From assembly GCA_007694165.1 (NCBI GenBank), contig RECE01000222.1, positions 1 to 64,000 on the forward strand: 64,000 bases of DNA, written 5' to 3'. Shown piece by piece: positions 25,008 to 34,382 of the stretch (within the stretch, counting starts at the first letter, position 1; each line of letters starts with the position of its first letter). A program made the translations under genes and the position numbers. Source of the stretch: Bacteroidota bacterium. Its GTDB lineage: Bacteria; Bacteroidota; Bacteroidia; Bacteroidales; UBA7960. Under the pieces are notes generated by a model. That model was not told the DNA's origin. It worked only from the letters and a program-made list of their open reading frames with translations, and ran no database searches.

Positions 25008-25952
25008 ATGGACTACCCCTGGGGCAATTCAAGACGATTTCACTCCCTTGCCGATTATTACAAGCAGCGCTATGGAAGTCGCATCCAAAAAGTAAGCGTG
25101 CATGCAGGTTTTACATGCCCCAATCGCGACGGTACCGTTGGTACTGGTGGGTGCACCTTCTGCAATAACAACGGTTTTAGCCCATCCTATTGTCATGAAA
25201 ATATTTCCATTACAACACAAATCGAAAAAGGGCTTGAGTTCTTAAAAAAGAGATACAGAAAGGCACGGGTATTTGTAGCATACTTTCAGGCCTATTCCAA
25301 CACTTATGCTGAAATCAATATCCTTAAAGAACGCTATGAAGAAGCACTTGCTCACCCGGGAATATCAGGACTCTCCATCGGTACCCGACCCGATTGTATT
25401 GACGACGAAAAGCTGGATTACCTTGCAGATATTGCAAAGGATAAAATTGTAAGCATTGAATATGGTGTTGAGTCAACCCATGAAGCTACACTTGTTGACA
25501 TCAATCGCGGACATACTTTTTCAGACTCCATTGCTGCCATCGAAAAAACTGCCGCACGTGGTCTGCATACCGGCATACATCTTATAATGGGCCTGCCTGG
25601 CGAAAGCAGGCAGCAAATGCTCATGCAAAGCAGAATCATCTCACAGCTCCCTGTCAACTCGGTAAAGTTTCATCAGCTGCAGATAGTTAAGGATACTCCC
25701 ATGGCAGAAGATTTTTTAAGGAATCCGGAAAAATTCCATTTTTTCGAACCCGAAGAATATGTAGATTTTATGGTTGACTTTCTGGAAAACCTTCGCCCGG
25801 AAATCGCCATTGAGCGGTTTGCCGGTGAGGTACCTCCTGACTTTAACCTGAGGAAATCATGGAGTGGCCTGCGCAGCGACCAGGTGATTGATCTTATTGA
25901 AAAAAGACTCAAAGAAAGAAATTCATGGCAGGGAAAAAAATACCCTTCTTAA
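25008..25952 (+). CDS. Radical SAM protein, TIGR01212/YhcC family
   Basis: A 314-residue radical SAM enzyme. The cluster cysteines are C37, C49 and C52 (TCPNRDG...GGCTFC), followed by the barrel segments of the YhcC family (SIGTRPDC, SIEYGVEST, HLIMGLPGE, VKFHQLQIVKDTPM). The reaction is not well defined for this family; E. coli YhcC is reported only as a member. A -7-like TATTTTTG sits at 24984-24991, 16 bp before the ATG, with no clear -33. It is monocistronic and divergent from the symporter. Confidence 0.9.
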   Translation: MDYPWGNSRRFHSLADYYKQRYGSRIQKVSVHAGFTCPNRDGTVGTGGCTFCNNNGFSPSYCHENISITTQIEKGLEFLKKRYRKARVFVAYFQAYSNTYAEINILKERYEEALAHPGISGLSIGTRPDCIDDEKLDYLADIAKDKIVSIEYGVESTHEATLVDINRGHTFSDSIAAIEKTAARGLHTGIHLIMGLPGESRQQMLMQSRIISQLPVNSVKFHQLQIVKDTPMAEDFLRNPEKFHFFEPEEYVDFMVDFLENLRPEIAIERFAGEVPPDFNLRKSWSGLRSDQVIDLIEKRLKERNSWQGKKYPS

Positions 25953-26199
25953 AATAACAGTGTAATTCTCTGATAATCTGACTTGTATTTTATGGTATTT
26001 GTGCAAATCATTGGATATACTGCATTTTGGAGTGGACTCAAATGCTTAATATTGCTGAAGGTTGGTTTGTTAATCACCGGAATTCGTAAAAATAAATCTG
26101 CAAAAAACACTATTTTTGGGCCTTTTTTGGGGAGAAATTGCAGAAACACCCCTAATATTCAGTATTCAAAACTATAACTAAAACAATAACAACTTCACT

Positions 26200-27828
26200 A
26201 TGAAAAACGATAAATCCGGATTTGTTGCAGGGATGCTCAATGTAATTGAACGTGTGGGAAATAAGCTTCCCCACCCTGGAGCGTTGTTTGCGTATTTTGC
26301 TTTGGGCATCATTTTTCTCAGCTGGCTGGTTTCAATGTTTAATGTTACAACAGTGCATCCAGGAACCGGAGAAACAATTGAAGCTGTCAACCTGCTGAGC
26401 AAAACAGGATTACATATGATAATGACAGGAATGGTTACCAATTTCACCTCCTTTGCACCGCTTGGAACTGTTCTGGTGGCGCTGTTGGGGATCGGGATTG
26501 CCGAATCAAGTGGATTGATGTCTACAGGACTGAGGTTACTTGTTATTTCTGCCCCCCGACAGCTACTTACCTTTGCCATTGTTTTTGCAGGAATTTTGTC
26601 AAACACTGCCAGTGAGGTAGGTTATGTAGTATTGGTACCCCTGGGAGGTATGATATTCCTTGCTGTTGGAAGAAACCCCATAGCAGGTATTGCAGCAGCT
26701 TTTGCAGGTGTATCGGGCGGATATTCTGCCAACCTGTTACTGGGCACCATCGACCCATTGCTTGCCGGACTCTCTGAAGAAGCAGCACGAATCGTGGATG
26801 CAACCTATACGGTAAACCCTGCTGCCAATTATTACTTCATGTTTGTATCCACATTTTTTATTGCATATATTGGCACCTGGGTTACTGAAAAAATAGTTAT
26901 TCCAAGACTTGGAGAATACAAAGGTGACGCCATACCGGAAGAAATAAAAGAAATAGATGAACTGGAAAAGCGTGGGTTGAAGTTTACCCTGATTGCCTTT
27001 ATTATATTGGTTATAATTATTGCCTGGAGTGTTGTACCAGTAAGCAGTGGTATATGGGGCAGTATCCCGGGCAGCGGTTTTATGCGTGATCCCTTTACAG
27101 GGGGGCTATTGCGCTCTCCTTTCATGAGCGGAATAGTAGCCCTGATTTTTCTTATTGCCGGTATTCTTGGTATTGTTTACGGTGTAGGTGCCAAAACACT
27201 GAAAAGCAGCACCGATGTAATCAATGGTATGGGTAAATCCATGTCCACCCTGGGAACCTATATTGTACTGGTATTTTTCGCCGCCCAGTTTGTGGCTTAT
27301 TTCAACTGGACCAACCTGGGACTGATATTTGCCATTAAGGGAGCCAACCTGATTGGATCTATTGGCATGGGGCGAATTCCCCTGATGATTGCACTGGTGC
27401 TGGTATCGGCCATCATCAACCTGGTTGTTGGAAGCGCAAGTGCCAAATGGGCTATCCTTGCACCGGTTTTCATACCCATGTTTATGCTTCTGGGCTATTC
27501 ACCCGAGTTCACACAGCTGGCTTACCGGGTAGGCGACAGTGTAACCAACGTAATTGCTCCCATGATGTCGTATTTTGCAATGATTGTTGCATTTATGGAA
27601 CGATATGACAAAAAAGCAGGTATTGGAACCATTATTGCCACAATGATACCCTATACCATCATCTTCCTCACCGCATGGTTAATTATGCTTGTTCTTTGGA
27701 TACTTGCCGGCTTACCTATCGGTCCGGGAGCTCCACTATTTTACGAGCTGCCTGAAATGATGAACAGTCAGGACATTTCAGAGATTGTAAATTCAGGAAC
27801 AATGTACCTGAAAGAAGTTTTTTGCTGA
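26200..27828 (+). CDS. AbgT family transporter
   Basis: A 542-residue integral-membrane protein with about 11-13 helices in the AbgT/MtrF family pattern. Characteristic segments are [16 protein letters not shown] near the N-terminus, [44 protein letters not shown] and [18 protein letters not shown]. Known members import p-aminobenzoyl-glutamate or export sulfonamides; which applies here cannot be told. A -7 element TATTTTTG lies at 26111-26118. The gene is followed by a hairpin and then by a universal stress protein gene 106 bp downstream. Confidence 0.92.
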   Translation: MKNDKSGFVAGMLNVIERVGNKLPHPGALFAYFALGIIFLSWLVSMFNVTTVHPGTGETIEAVNLLSKTGLHMIMTGMVTNFTSFAPLGTVLVALLGIGIAESSGLMSTGLRLLVISAPRQLLTFAIVFAGILSNTASEVGYVVLVPLGGMIFLAVGRNPIAGIAAAFAGVSGGYSANLLLGTIDPLLAGLSEEAARIVDATYTVNPAANYYFMFVSTFFIAYIGTWVTEKIVIPRLGEYKGDAIPEEIKEIDELEKRGLKFTLIAFIILVIIIAWSVVPVSSGIWGSIPGSGFMRDPFTGGLLRSPFMSGIVALIFLIAGILGIVYGVGAKTLKSSTDVINGMGKSMSTLGTYIVLVFFAAQFVAYFNWTNLGLIFAIKGANLIGSIGMGRIPLMIALVLVSAIINLVVGSASAKWAILAPVFIPMFMLLGYSPEFTQLAYRVGDSVTNVIAPMMSYFAMIVAFMERYDKKAGIGTIIATMIPYTIIFLTAWLIMLVLWILAGLPIGPGAPLFYELPEMMNSQDISEIVNSGTMYLKEVFC

Positions 27829-27853
27829 TTTGTCAGATAAATACAGTAACTTT

Positions 27854-27898
27854 AGGGGCTTGTTTTCGTGTTTGGTCAAATGCGGCAAACGAGCCCCT
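27854..27898 (+). terminator. Hairpin between abgT and usp, possible weak terminator
   Basis: AGGGGCT (27854-27860) pairs with AGCCCCT (27892-27898), with an inner TTTG/CAAA stem. The 3' side is not a strict T run (GTTGTATT), so it may be an attenuator or RNA end rather than a strong terminator. Confidence 0.5.
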
Positions 27899-27934
27899 GT
27901 TGTATTAATCTGCATTCAAAAAATAATCCGATAA

Positions 27935-28759
27935 ATGAACCCTGGTGTCGCATACTCATTTCTTGTACCCGTTGATTTTACCAACAGGTCTGTTCATGCA
28001 ATTCAATATGCTGCAGATATCCTAAAGGAACACAAAGGAGCTATCCATTTGCTGCATGTAGTAGACGACAGAACCCAACCCAGTGAAGCAAGCCTTGAGG
28101 CTACCAAAGCAAAGGTAATTCAGCTTGCAGAAGAACAGCAGGAGAAACTGAATGTAAAAATCATTCCCAACCTGGTAACCGGAAATATCTTTACCTCTAT
28201 TGGAGAAGCGGCCAAAAAATTTGGTGTACAGCTAATAATCATGGGTACCCATGGGATGCACGGAATTCAGTTTATTATTGGCAGTTTTGCTGCCAGAGTT
28301 ATCCTGGGAAGCCCTGTCCCGGTATTGCTGACAAATGGAACCAAACAATACTCGGGGTTTAAAAATATCATCCTCCCCTTTGACAATTCCATCAAAATAG
28401 ACAACCTGCTGGCTAAAACCATAGAACTGGGCACCGCTTTTGGCAGTACCATTCATCTGTTTTCTCAGAAGCAGGAACAATCATTGCTTAAAAAACTGAG
28501 CACCAACCTCACACTTCAAAAAACCAAAAAACGAATCCGAAAAGCGGGTCTGGTTTGTCATTATGTTTCGCTGGAAACTTACCAATATAACAATGCGGAG
28601 AGCATTCTTAAATATGCAGAAAACATCGATGCTGATTTAATTATGGTTTCCACCCAAAATCAAACCAACAGCAAGGAATACATCATCGTGGAATCGTGCA
28701 TTAAGCTGATGGAGAAAACCACTACTCCTCTGTTCTTTCTCAACCCTGCCCTGAAATAA
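27935..28759 (+). CDS. Universal stress protein, two Usp domains
   Basis: A 274-residue tandem UspA protein. Domain 1 (about 5-135) keeps the ATP-binding motif Gx2Gx9GS in MGTHGMHGIQFIIGSFAARV. Domain 2 (about 145-270) has lost it (MVSTQNQTNSKEYIIVES). It should be a cytoplasmic nucleotide-binding stress protein with one competent site. It lies 106 bp after abgT on the same strand, so it could be co-expressed with the transporter. Two more two-domain Usps follow within 4 kb. Confidence 0.9.
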   Translation: MNPGVAYSFLVPVDFTNRSVHAIQYAADILKEHKGAIHLLHVVDDRTQPSEASLEATKAKVIQLAEEQQEKLNVKIIPNLVTGNIFTSIGEAAKKFGVQLIIMGTHGMHGIQFIIGSFAARVILGSPVPVLLTNGTKQYSGFKNIILPFDNSIKIDNLLAKTIELGTAFGSTIHLFSQKQEQSLLKKLSTNLTLQKTKKRIRKAGLVCHYVSLETYQYNNAESILKYAENIDADLIMVSTQNQTNSKEYIIVESCIKLMEKTTTPLFFLNPALK

Positions 28760-28810
28760 GAGCAACCCATAAAGCTTACCAGGTATTTAGCCACAAGCTT
28801 CTTCAAAAAA

Positions 28811-28926
28811 AAGACTGTCTTAAAAGTGTATCCCGCAAGTTTAACTTGTCGAAAACAGGGCAGTTAAACGCACCTTCAAATTTCAACCAGTTTATAGTCG
28901 GGTATTTACACTGTTTTAAGACAGCC
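28811..28926. repeat. Short palindromic element with IS-like terminal inverted repeats
   Basis: The left end CTGTCTTAAAA (28815-28825) and the right end TTTTAAGACAG (28914-28924) are perfect inverted copies. The pairing continues inward through GTGTA/TACAC and TCCCG/CGGG(T) with small bulges, and a CAAGT/ACTTG hairpin lies inside. The ends resemble insertion-sequence terminal repeats of the GGCTGTCT(C/T)AAAA kind. There is no transposase, so it may be a solo/MITE-like remnant. It also lies where a shared terminator of the converging usp and yfiR-like genes would be, with A runs on both flanks. Confidence 0.6.
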
Positions 28927-28954
28927 TGCTGTATTTTAAAAAAAAAATCAGTTA

Positions 28955-29476
28955 TTATTTAACGGAACTGGCCAACCGTGTAATTTCAGCACCAAGGGTC
29001 AGCCCCATTTCCCGTGCATTGGCAGTACTGAGCTCATAACGCGGGCGATCATTCTCGATAATAAAGTTGATAACAGAACCGTTGTCCAGCGTATTTCTTC
29101 CCTCAGTAATTACCAAAGCATGAATATTTTTACTTTTAAGCGTTTGGGCAATTTCTGCAACATTTCGGGATTGACTGGGAGCAATGAAGATAATATGGCA
29201 ATTCTCTATGTCGGAAACATTGCTAAACTGTTTTACGGTAACCTGCTGATTACCCACACTACGCATTGCAGAAAGATCTGCCATTTCTTTATACACAGGG
29301 CTATTGCCATAAACCCCAATTACAAAATCACCACTTTGATAACTTTGCGGCCATGCAGTCATGCGGGCAAAATTATAAACGAACATGGCTTGTACACGGT
29401 ATTTCTCTTGTGCGTTTGCACTTAAACCGGTCACCATAACTATTAAAAGCAAAAGGGTAAGTTTAATCGTTCTCAC
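28955..29476 (-). CDS. YfiR-like (DUF4154) periplasmic protein
   Basis: A 173-residue secreted protein. A signal peptide (1-22, cleavage after SANA) precedes a DUF4154/YfiR-type domain: YRVQAMFVYNFARMTAWP at the start, FVIGVYGNSPVYKEM, CHIIFIAPSQSRN, and the conserved SVINFIIENDRPRYELSTANAREMGLTLGAEITRLA end. In Pseudomonas YfiR restrains the cyclase YfiN, but DUF4154 proteins in Bacteroidetes often stand alone or near sensor kinases, and no cyclase is present here. The start is GTG at 29476; a minus-strand -7 TATCTTTG lies at 29610-29617. Confidence 0.85.
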   Translation of the reverse strand: MRTIKLTLLLLIVMVTGLSANAQEKYRVQAMFVYNFARMTAWPQSYQSGDFVIGVYGNSPVYKEMADLSAMRSVGNQQVTVKQFSNVSDIENCHIIFIAPSQSRNVAEIAQTLKSKNIHALVITEGRNTLDNGSVINFIIENDRPRYELSTANAREMGLTLGAEITRLASSVK

Positions 29477-30165
29477 TGGATTTAAATTTAGTTGTTAATA
29501 AATATTTGTATATGCATTACACTGTAACTGATTTACCACATCATAATTGAAATTCTAATAAAAAATTCAAAGCCTTTGCAGAATATTGAGGTATTCCACA
29601 ATTACAATGCAAAGATAATACTTAGTAATAAAAGCAATAACTGTAAGTAATTACCCTAACCTAATAATCATATAATACTGATTAACTGCTCTTTAAAAAA
29701 TACCATATCGCTCAGGCATTTAAAATACCTGCTTAAAAGCAAAATTTGCAATACCAAAACTTCTCCATCTTTGCATTAATTTATTGTTAAGCCAATCACT
29801 TATGCACATACACACCTGTTTATGTGCACATTACACAATGCGTAAATTTTACAAAGTTTTCAACAATGCACATTTACTTGTTTTCTTGCAAAAACAAAGT
29901 ACTAATAAATATTGCCAGGTAGCCGGATGAGATTTTATCACCATTTGCCATTAACTCACTTTAACCTCATCACAAAGATCCTGAAAGAATAGCTATTTGA
30001 AACGGAGCGGGAAAAGCAAATAATCTTACCGGAGACCTATAAAAAACATGCAGAAAAAGTTTTCTTGTAGTCAATTTGAATAAAAAAAACTGTACATTTA
30101 AAAAAAATAGGAAGGGAAGAATATCTGATTCAGTCAGCGGTTATTTGACATTAAAAACGTAAGCC
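29477..30165. other. Gene-free interval with promoter-like signals and a hairpin
   Basis: These 689 bp contain no convincing coding frame. On the minus strand TATCTTTG (29610-29617) probably serves the yfiR-like gene. On the plus strand TTTG (29745-29748), a 17-bp spacer and CATCTTTG (29766-29773) resemble a promoter about 390 bp ahead of the next start. Downstream lie a perfect 8-bp hairpin TGCACATA/TATGTGCA (29803-29810, 29821-29828) and three copies of a TGCACATT-like motif near 29803, 29825 and 29867. It may be a long usp leader or a small RNA gene. Confidence 0.45.
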
Positions 30166-31110
30166 ATGAAACCATCCAGGAACAAGATATTGGTGGCTGT
30201 TGATTTCGAAGAGCAGTCAATGCATGCTCTGGTACACTCTTATGAACTTGCCAGCCTTTTTGATGCAGACCTGCTTTTGCTCTATGTGATAGAGGGGATA
30301 AGTATTTTAGGAAAACTAAGATCCCCTGAAGAATATCTGAAAAATATTATTGAAGAAGCGCGGGAAAAATTTGACAAACTTGAGGCTTTGGCAGGAAATG
30401 TTTCTACAAAAGCAGCAGTGAAGGTATCTGCACTGATCGAAAAAGGGAAGCCTTACGATAAAATAATAGGAACAGCAAGGGAACAGGAAGTATTGCTGAT
30501 TGTAATGGGAAATAACAGCAACATGTTTGCCAGCAAAAGCAGGAGAATCATTGGCAGCAATACCTTAAATGTAATCCGCGAAGCCCATTGCCCGGTCATT
30601 ACCGTCAAATCAATCTCAAAACTTCCGGGCAAATACACCACCATCCTGCTACCTTTAGACTTTACCAGTCAAACCAAGAAGCAGGTTCAGAAAGCAATTG
30701 AGTTTGGGGGTTACTTTGGGGCAAAAATAAATATCATTAGCATTCTCAGGGGAAACAACAAAATAACCAAACTACTGAAACAGGTTCAGTTAAACCAGGT
30801 TAAAAATGCCATTCAAAAAAACGGAGTGCACTGCGAAGCGGAGTTCTTTGTCCAAAAGGAGAAATCAGTTTCTGAAATGATTCTTGACTACAGCCATAAA
30901 ATTTCGGCAGATCTGATTGTAATTATGACCCAGCAGAAAAAAAGCATTATCGATTTTTATGTGGGTTCCAACGCACAGGAAATAATATCAAAATCAGAGA
31001 TTCCCGTATTGAGCATCGTTCCATCAGCAGACTTTAAGCCCGGTATGGTAACATCGATGGTAGATCCTTTAGGAGTATTAAAAAGCAATACTGCCGACGG
31101 AGTCCCTTAA
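30166..31110 (+). CDS. Universal stress protein, two Usp domains, degenerate ATP motif
   Basis: A 314-residue tandem UspA protein (domain 1 about 5-150, domain 2 about 160-290). In domain 1 the nucleotide motif is broken (MGNNSNMFASKSRRIIGSN), and in domain 2 it reads MTQQKKSIIDFYVGSNAQ; neither keeps both glycines of Gx2G. It therefore may not bind ATP. A shared tail (MVDPLGVLKSN) also ends the neighbouring 31253 protein (FDPLGIIDKP), which shows that the two are close paralogs. A long gene-free interval lies upstream. Confidence 0.88.
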   Translation: MKPSRNKILVAVDFEEQSMHALVHSYELASLFDADLLLLYVIEGISILGKLRSPEEYLKNIIEEAREKFDKLEALAGNVSTKAAVKVSALIEKGKPYDKIIGTAREQEVLLIVMGNNSNMFASKSRRIIGSNTLNVIREAHCPVITVKSISKLPGKYTTILLPLDFTSQTKKQVQKAIEFGGYFGAKINIISILRGNNKITKLLKQVQLNQVKNAIQKNGVHCEAEFFVQKEKSVSEMILDYSHKISADLIVIMTQQKKSIIDFYVGSNAQEIISKSEIPVLSIVPSADFKPGMVTSMVDPLGVLKSNTADGVP

Positions 31111-31172
31111 GCACCATTTAGAATCTGTGGTCCGATTTAATGATTTTCAATCACCCATTTCTAAAAATAAAG

Positions 31173-31180
31173 TAATTTTG
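31173..31180 (+). promoter_or_regulatory. -7 element ahead of the third usp gene
   Basis: TAATTTTG fits TAnnTTTG and lies 73 bp before the ATG at 31253. There is no clear TTTG 17-20 bp upstream. Confidence 0.45.
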
Positions 31181-31252
31181 CCCACTATCAGCTTGTAGCA
31201 GTATCAAATACCTGTTAAAGGTCTGTTATGAACATTTAAAATAACGCAAACA

Positions 31253-32137
31253 ATGGAAAGAGACGTAATAATAGTCCCCACTGATTTTACCCCCGTAGCA
31301 GATTGTGCATTAGACCATGCCATTGAAATAGCTAAACTATTCGATCATAAGATCCGTATGCTCCATGTAGTAAGCAAAAAAACATCCCAATTCCAGCGTG
31401 ACAGGGTTGAAAAACTCATCAGTAAGGTTGCAGAAGCCAGCAGCAACCGTTCTGGTATTGATATCAGCGGAACTATCGAAGAGGGAAGCATTTTTGAGGC
31501 CATTAGCAATACTGCCGATAAATTATCTGCGGAGTTCATTATAATGGGTATTCATGGCAAAAAAGGGGTCCAGCATCTGGTGGGCAGTTATGCTTACAAG
31601 GTAGTTTGCAGCTCCAAGGTTCCTGTAATGGTAGTAAAAAAGAAACATCACCACGTAGGCTATAAGAACATCGTTATACCCATTGACTTTAATTACGAGA
31701 GCACACAAAAAATTAATAAAGCCATCAAGTTCGCCAACTATTTTGGTTCAACCATACACATAATCGGAGTATTAGGTTCTAAAAGCAGCGTTTTCAAGAT
31801 AGAAAAGGAAGCCCTGCTAAAGAAAATACTGGACTATGTAGAAAGTGCAGGTGCCAAAGCCAAAGCAGAAGTAATCATAAAACCCGGGGCCGACATTCAC
31901 GACGAAGTTCTTGAATATGCTGAAAAAACAGATGCTGACCTGATCATGATTGTTGCTGAGAAGAGTGGTCGATTTACGGAGCTTTTTGGTAAAAATGATG
32001 CCGAACAGATTATTGACAAGGCGGAAATCCCGGTTCTGACAGTTATTCCCAACATTGAATACGATCAGGACGATGATGACGATGATTCATTACTGAGCAC
32101 GTTCTTCGACCCACTGGGAATTATTGACAAGCCATGA
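31253..32137 (+). CDS. Universal stress protein, two Usp domains
   Basis: A 294-residue tandem UspA protein. Domain 1 (about 3-135) has an intact Gx2Gx9GS motif (MGIHGKKGVQHLVGSYAYKV). Domain 2 (about 145-265) does not (IVAEKSGRFTELFGKND). An acidic linker (DQDDDDDDS) precedes a C-terminal FDPLGIID peptide like that of the preceding paralog. It is followed 64 bp later by proline dehydrogenase on the same strand. Confidence 0.9.
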   Translation: MERDVIIVPTDFTPVADCALDHAIEIAKLFDHKIRMLHVVSKKTSQFQRDRVEKLISKVAEASSNRSGIDISGTIEEGSIFEAISNTADKLSAEFIIMGIHGKKGVQHLVGSYAYKVVCSSKVPVMVVKKKHHHVGYKNIVIPIDFNYESTQKINKAIKFANYFGSTIHIIGVLGSKSSVFKIEKEALLKKILDYVESAGAKAKAEVIIKPGADIHDEVLEYAEKTDADLIMIVAEKSGRFTELFGKNDAEQIIDKAEIPVLTVIPNIEYDQDDDDDDSLLSTFFDPLGIIDKP

Positions 32138-32201
32138 GTAAAGCTACTCATCAATAGGTTCAATAGTTTTCGCTTTTTCTCCCCTTATCCCGAGTATATC
32201 C

Positions 32202-33377
32202 ATGTTTTCATTTGATAATACAGAAATTGCTTTTTCGGACAAAACCAACAAACAGCTAAGAAAAGCTTACTGGATGTTTTGGATGGTAAAAAGTCCGTGG
32301 ATTGCAAAAACCGGCTCCTGGCTGCTAACCCTTGCCAATCATCTCAGATTCCCCCTCAACTGGGCGCTGAAGAACACTGTATTTGAGCATTTCTGTGGTG
32401 GGGAAACTTTGGAGGAGTGCCACGAATCCATTGAAAAGCTCGGAAAATACAACATCAAGGCAGTACTTGACTACGCTGCCGAAGGGAGAGAAACGGAGAA
32501 AGAATTTGATGAGGCACGAGACCGTATTATTGCAAGCATCGAACTAAGCGGAAACAATGACAACATTGGGTTTGCTGTTTTCAAAATAACCGGAATCGCA
32601 CGTTTCAGGCTGCTGGAGAAAATCAACGGAGATTACATTCTTTCTGATGCGGAAAAACAGGAACTGGCAAGAATAAAAGCAAGGGCAGAACAAATCTGTA
32701 AAAAGGCAGCCGAAATTGGTGTTTCTGTTATGATTGATGCCGAAGAAAGCTGGATCCAGAATTCTATTGACAACCTTGTGGAAGAGTTAATGCAAAAATA
32801 CAATACCACCAAACCGGTGGTGTTTCACACACTGCAAATGTATCGCATAGACAAACTCTACTACCTGAAAAAACTTACATCAGACGCACTGGAAAAAAAT
32901 TACATTCCTGGTTTTAAAATTGTACGGGGGGCGTACATGGAGAAAGAGCGTGCAAGAGCTATGAAAAAAGGTTATGCTTCTCCCATACACCCTAACAAGG
33001 CTTCTACCGACGCAGCTTTTGATGATGCTGTTCGCTTCTGTATCGAAAACATTGAAAACATCGCTGTATGTATTGGTTCTCATAACGAAAACAGCAATAT
33101 GGAGGCGGCCTTCATCATAGATATAAACGAATTGGACAAAAACCATCCCCGAATTCATTTTTCTCAACTCAAGGGGATGAGTGATCACATAAGTTATAAC
33201 CTGGCAAAGGAAGGGTATAATGTGAGCAAATATGTGCCTTACGGGCCTTTGCGGCTGGTTATGCCATACCTTATAAGAAGAGCCGAAGAAAACACTTCAG
33301 TGGCCGGCCAGACAGGCAGAGAGCTATTCCTTATACGAAAGGAGTTAAAGCGCAGGAAACAGAAAAAAACCTCCTGA
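32202..33377 (+). CDS. Proline dehydrogenase family protein
   Basis: A 391-residue FAD-dependent enzyme of the PRODH barrel family. It oxidizes proline to pyrroline-5-carboxylate. Typical segments are VSVMIDAEESWIQ, KIVRGAYMEKERARA, AVCIGSHNENS and the C-terminal YVPYGPLRLVMPYLIRRAEEN, where the last Arg residues bind substrate carboxylate. The monofunctional length means the P5C dehydrogenase is a separate protein, not found here. It probably shares a transcript with the upstream usp gene (64 bp). It converges on the TrmH-family gene 18 bp away without a visible hairpin. Confidence 0.9.
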   Translation: MFSFDNTEIAFSDKTNKQLRKAYWMFWMVKSPWIAKTGSWLLTLANHLRFPLNWALKNTVFEHFCGGETLEECHESIEKLGKYNIKAVLDYAAEGRETEKEFDEARDRIIASIELSGNNDNIGFAVFKITGIARFRLLEKINGDYILSDAEKQELARIKARAEQICKKAAEIGVSVMIDAEESWIQNSIDNLVEELMQKYNTTKPVVFHTLQMYRIDKLYYLKKLTSDALEKNYIPGFKIVRGAYMEKERARAMKKGYASPIHPNKASTDAAFDDAVRFCIENIENIAVCIGSHNENSNMEAAFIIDINELDKNHPRIHFSQLKGMSDHISYNLAKEGYNVSKYVPYGPLRLVMPYLIRRAEENTSVAGQTGRELFLIRKELKRRKQKKTS

Positions 33378-33395
33378 CTTTTTTCTTTTATCCGT

Positions 33396-34208
33396 TTACC
33401 TGTTGGGTCCCTGCTTTCTTTGTCGCACAGCCTCAAATACCATAATGGCTGCTGATGCAGATACATTCAGAGAGTCAATTTTTCCAGCCATAGGGATATT
33501 CAGATAATAGTGGGACTTTTCATACCATACTTTCGATAAGCCATCAGCCTCAGTGCCAAAAACCAGCGCAAGAGGTCTGGTCATATCCGGCTGATAATAG
33601 GGAACATTGCCCTGAACTGATGCGATCATGGTCGTAATATCATGTTTGGCTGCCCAGTCAAAATAATCGGTGGTATTACACACGGCTACCTTTACAGAAA
33701 AAAGACAACCCAACGATGATCGTATTACGTTGGGATTAAAAATATCAGTTTGGGAATCGCAAATTATTACGGCATCCACACCTGCTGCATCGGCGGTTCT
33801 CAATATAGCTCCAAGATTCCCCGGTTTTTCCACCGATTCAAGCACCATCACCAGGGGTTGTGAGGAAAGCCGGACTTGTGCCAGGCTTGTATCAAAGTTT
33901 TGCATTACGGCAAGTATGCCTTCAGCTTTTCCCCGGTAAGCCATCCTTTCATATACCGCGGGACTTACACGGGTAATCGCCTGGGTGGGATTTTGCAGGT
34001 CAATGGGATAAAATGTATCATTCGCGAATATTTCCTCACACAAAAAGATATTTTCGACCCTTACCCCCGCCAGTATCGCCTGCGAAACTTCACGGACTCC
34101 CTCAACAACAAACAAACCTGAACTGCGGCGTGCGGCAACTTTCTGCTGCAACTTTGCCACCTCTTTTATCAACGGATTCTGTAAGCTGCTTATGTATTTA
34201 TTTTCCAT
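33396..34208 (-). CDS. TrmH/SpoU-family RNA 2'-O-methyltransferase
   Basis: A 270-residue SPOUT enzyme that transfers methyl from S-adenosylmethionine to a ribose 2'-OH of tRNA or rRNA. An N-terminal RNA-binding-like domain (1-100, starting with KYISSLQNPLIKEVAKLQQK) precedes the three SpoU motifs: GNLGAILRTADAAG (motif 1), ALVFGTEADGL (motif 2) and MAGKIDSLNVSASAAIMVFEAVRQR (motif 3). The target nucleotide cannot be told. ATG start at 34208. Confidence 0.9.
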   Translation of the reverse strand: MENKYISSLQNPLIKEVAKLQQKVAARRSSGLFVVEGVREVSQAILAGVRVENIFLCEEIFANDTFYPIDLQNPTQAITRVSPAVYERMAYRGKAEGILAVMQNFDTSLAQVRLSSQPLVMVLESVEKPGNLGAILRTADAAGVDAVIICDSQTDIFNPNVIRSSLGCLFSVKVAVCNTTDYFDWAAKHDITTMIASVQGNVPYYQPDMTRPLALVFGTEADGLSKVWYEKSHYYLNIPMAGKIDSLNVSASAAIMVFEAVRQRKQGPNR

Positions 34209-34382
34209 GTAATATAATTTGCAAATTCATTGAGTTTGTTGCGGACTATTTTTCCTTTCCTTCTTCACATTGTTTTCATAAACTACTACAAGGTTTGATG
34301 CAACAATCCATTACCTGCGAACCCACTGTCTTAAATGGTTGAAGGCAGAAACCGGCAGAAGACATTGCTTTTTGAAGCGGGC

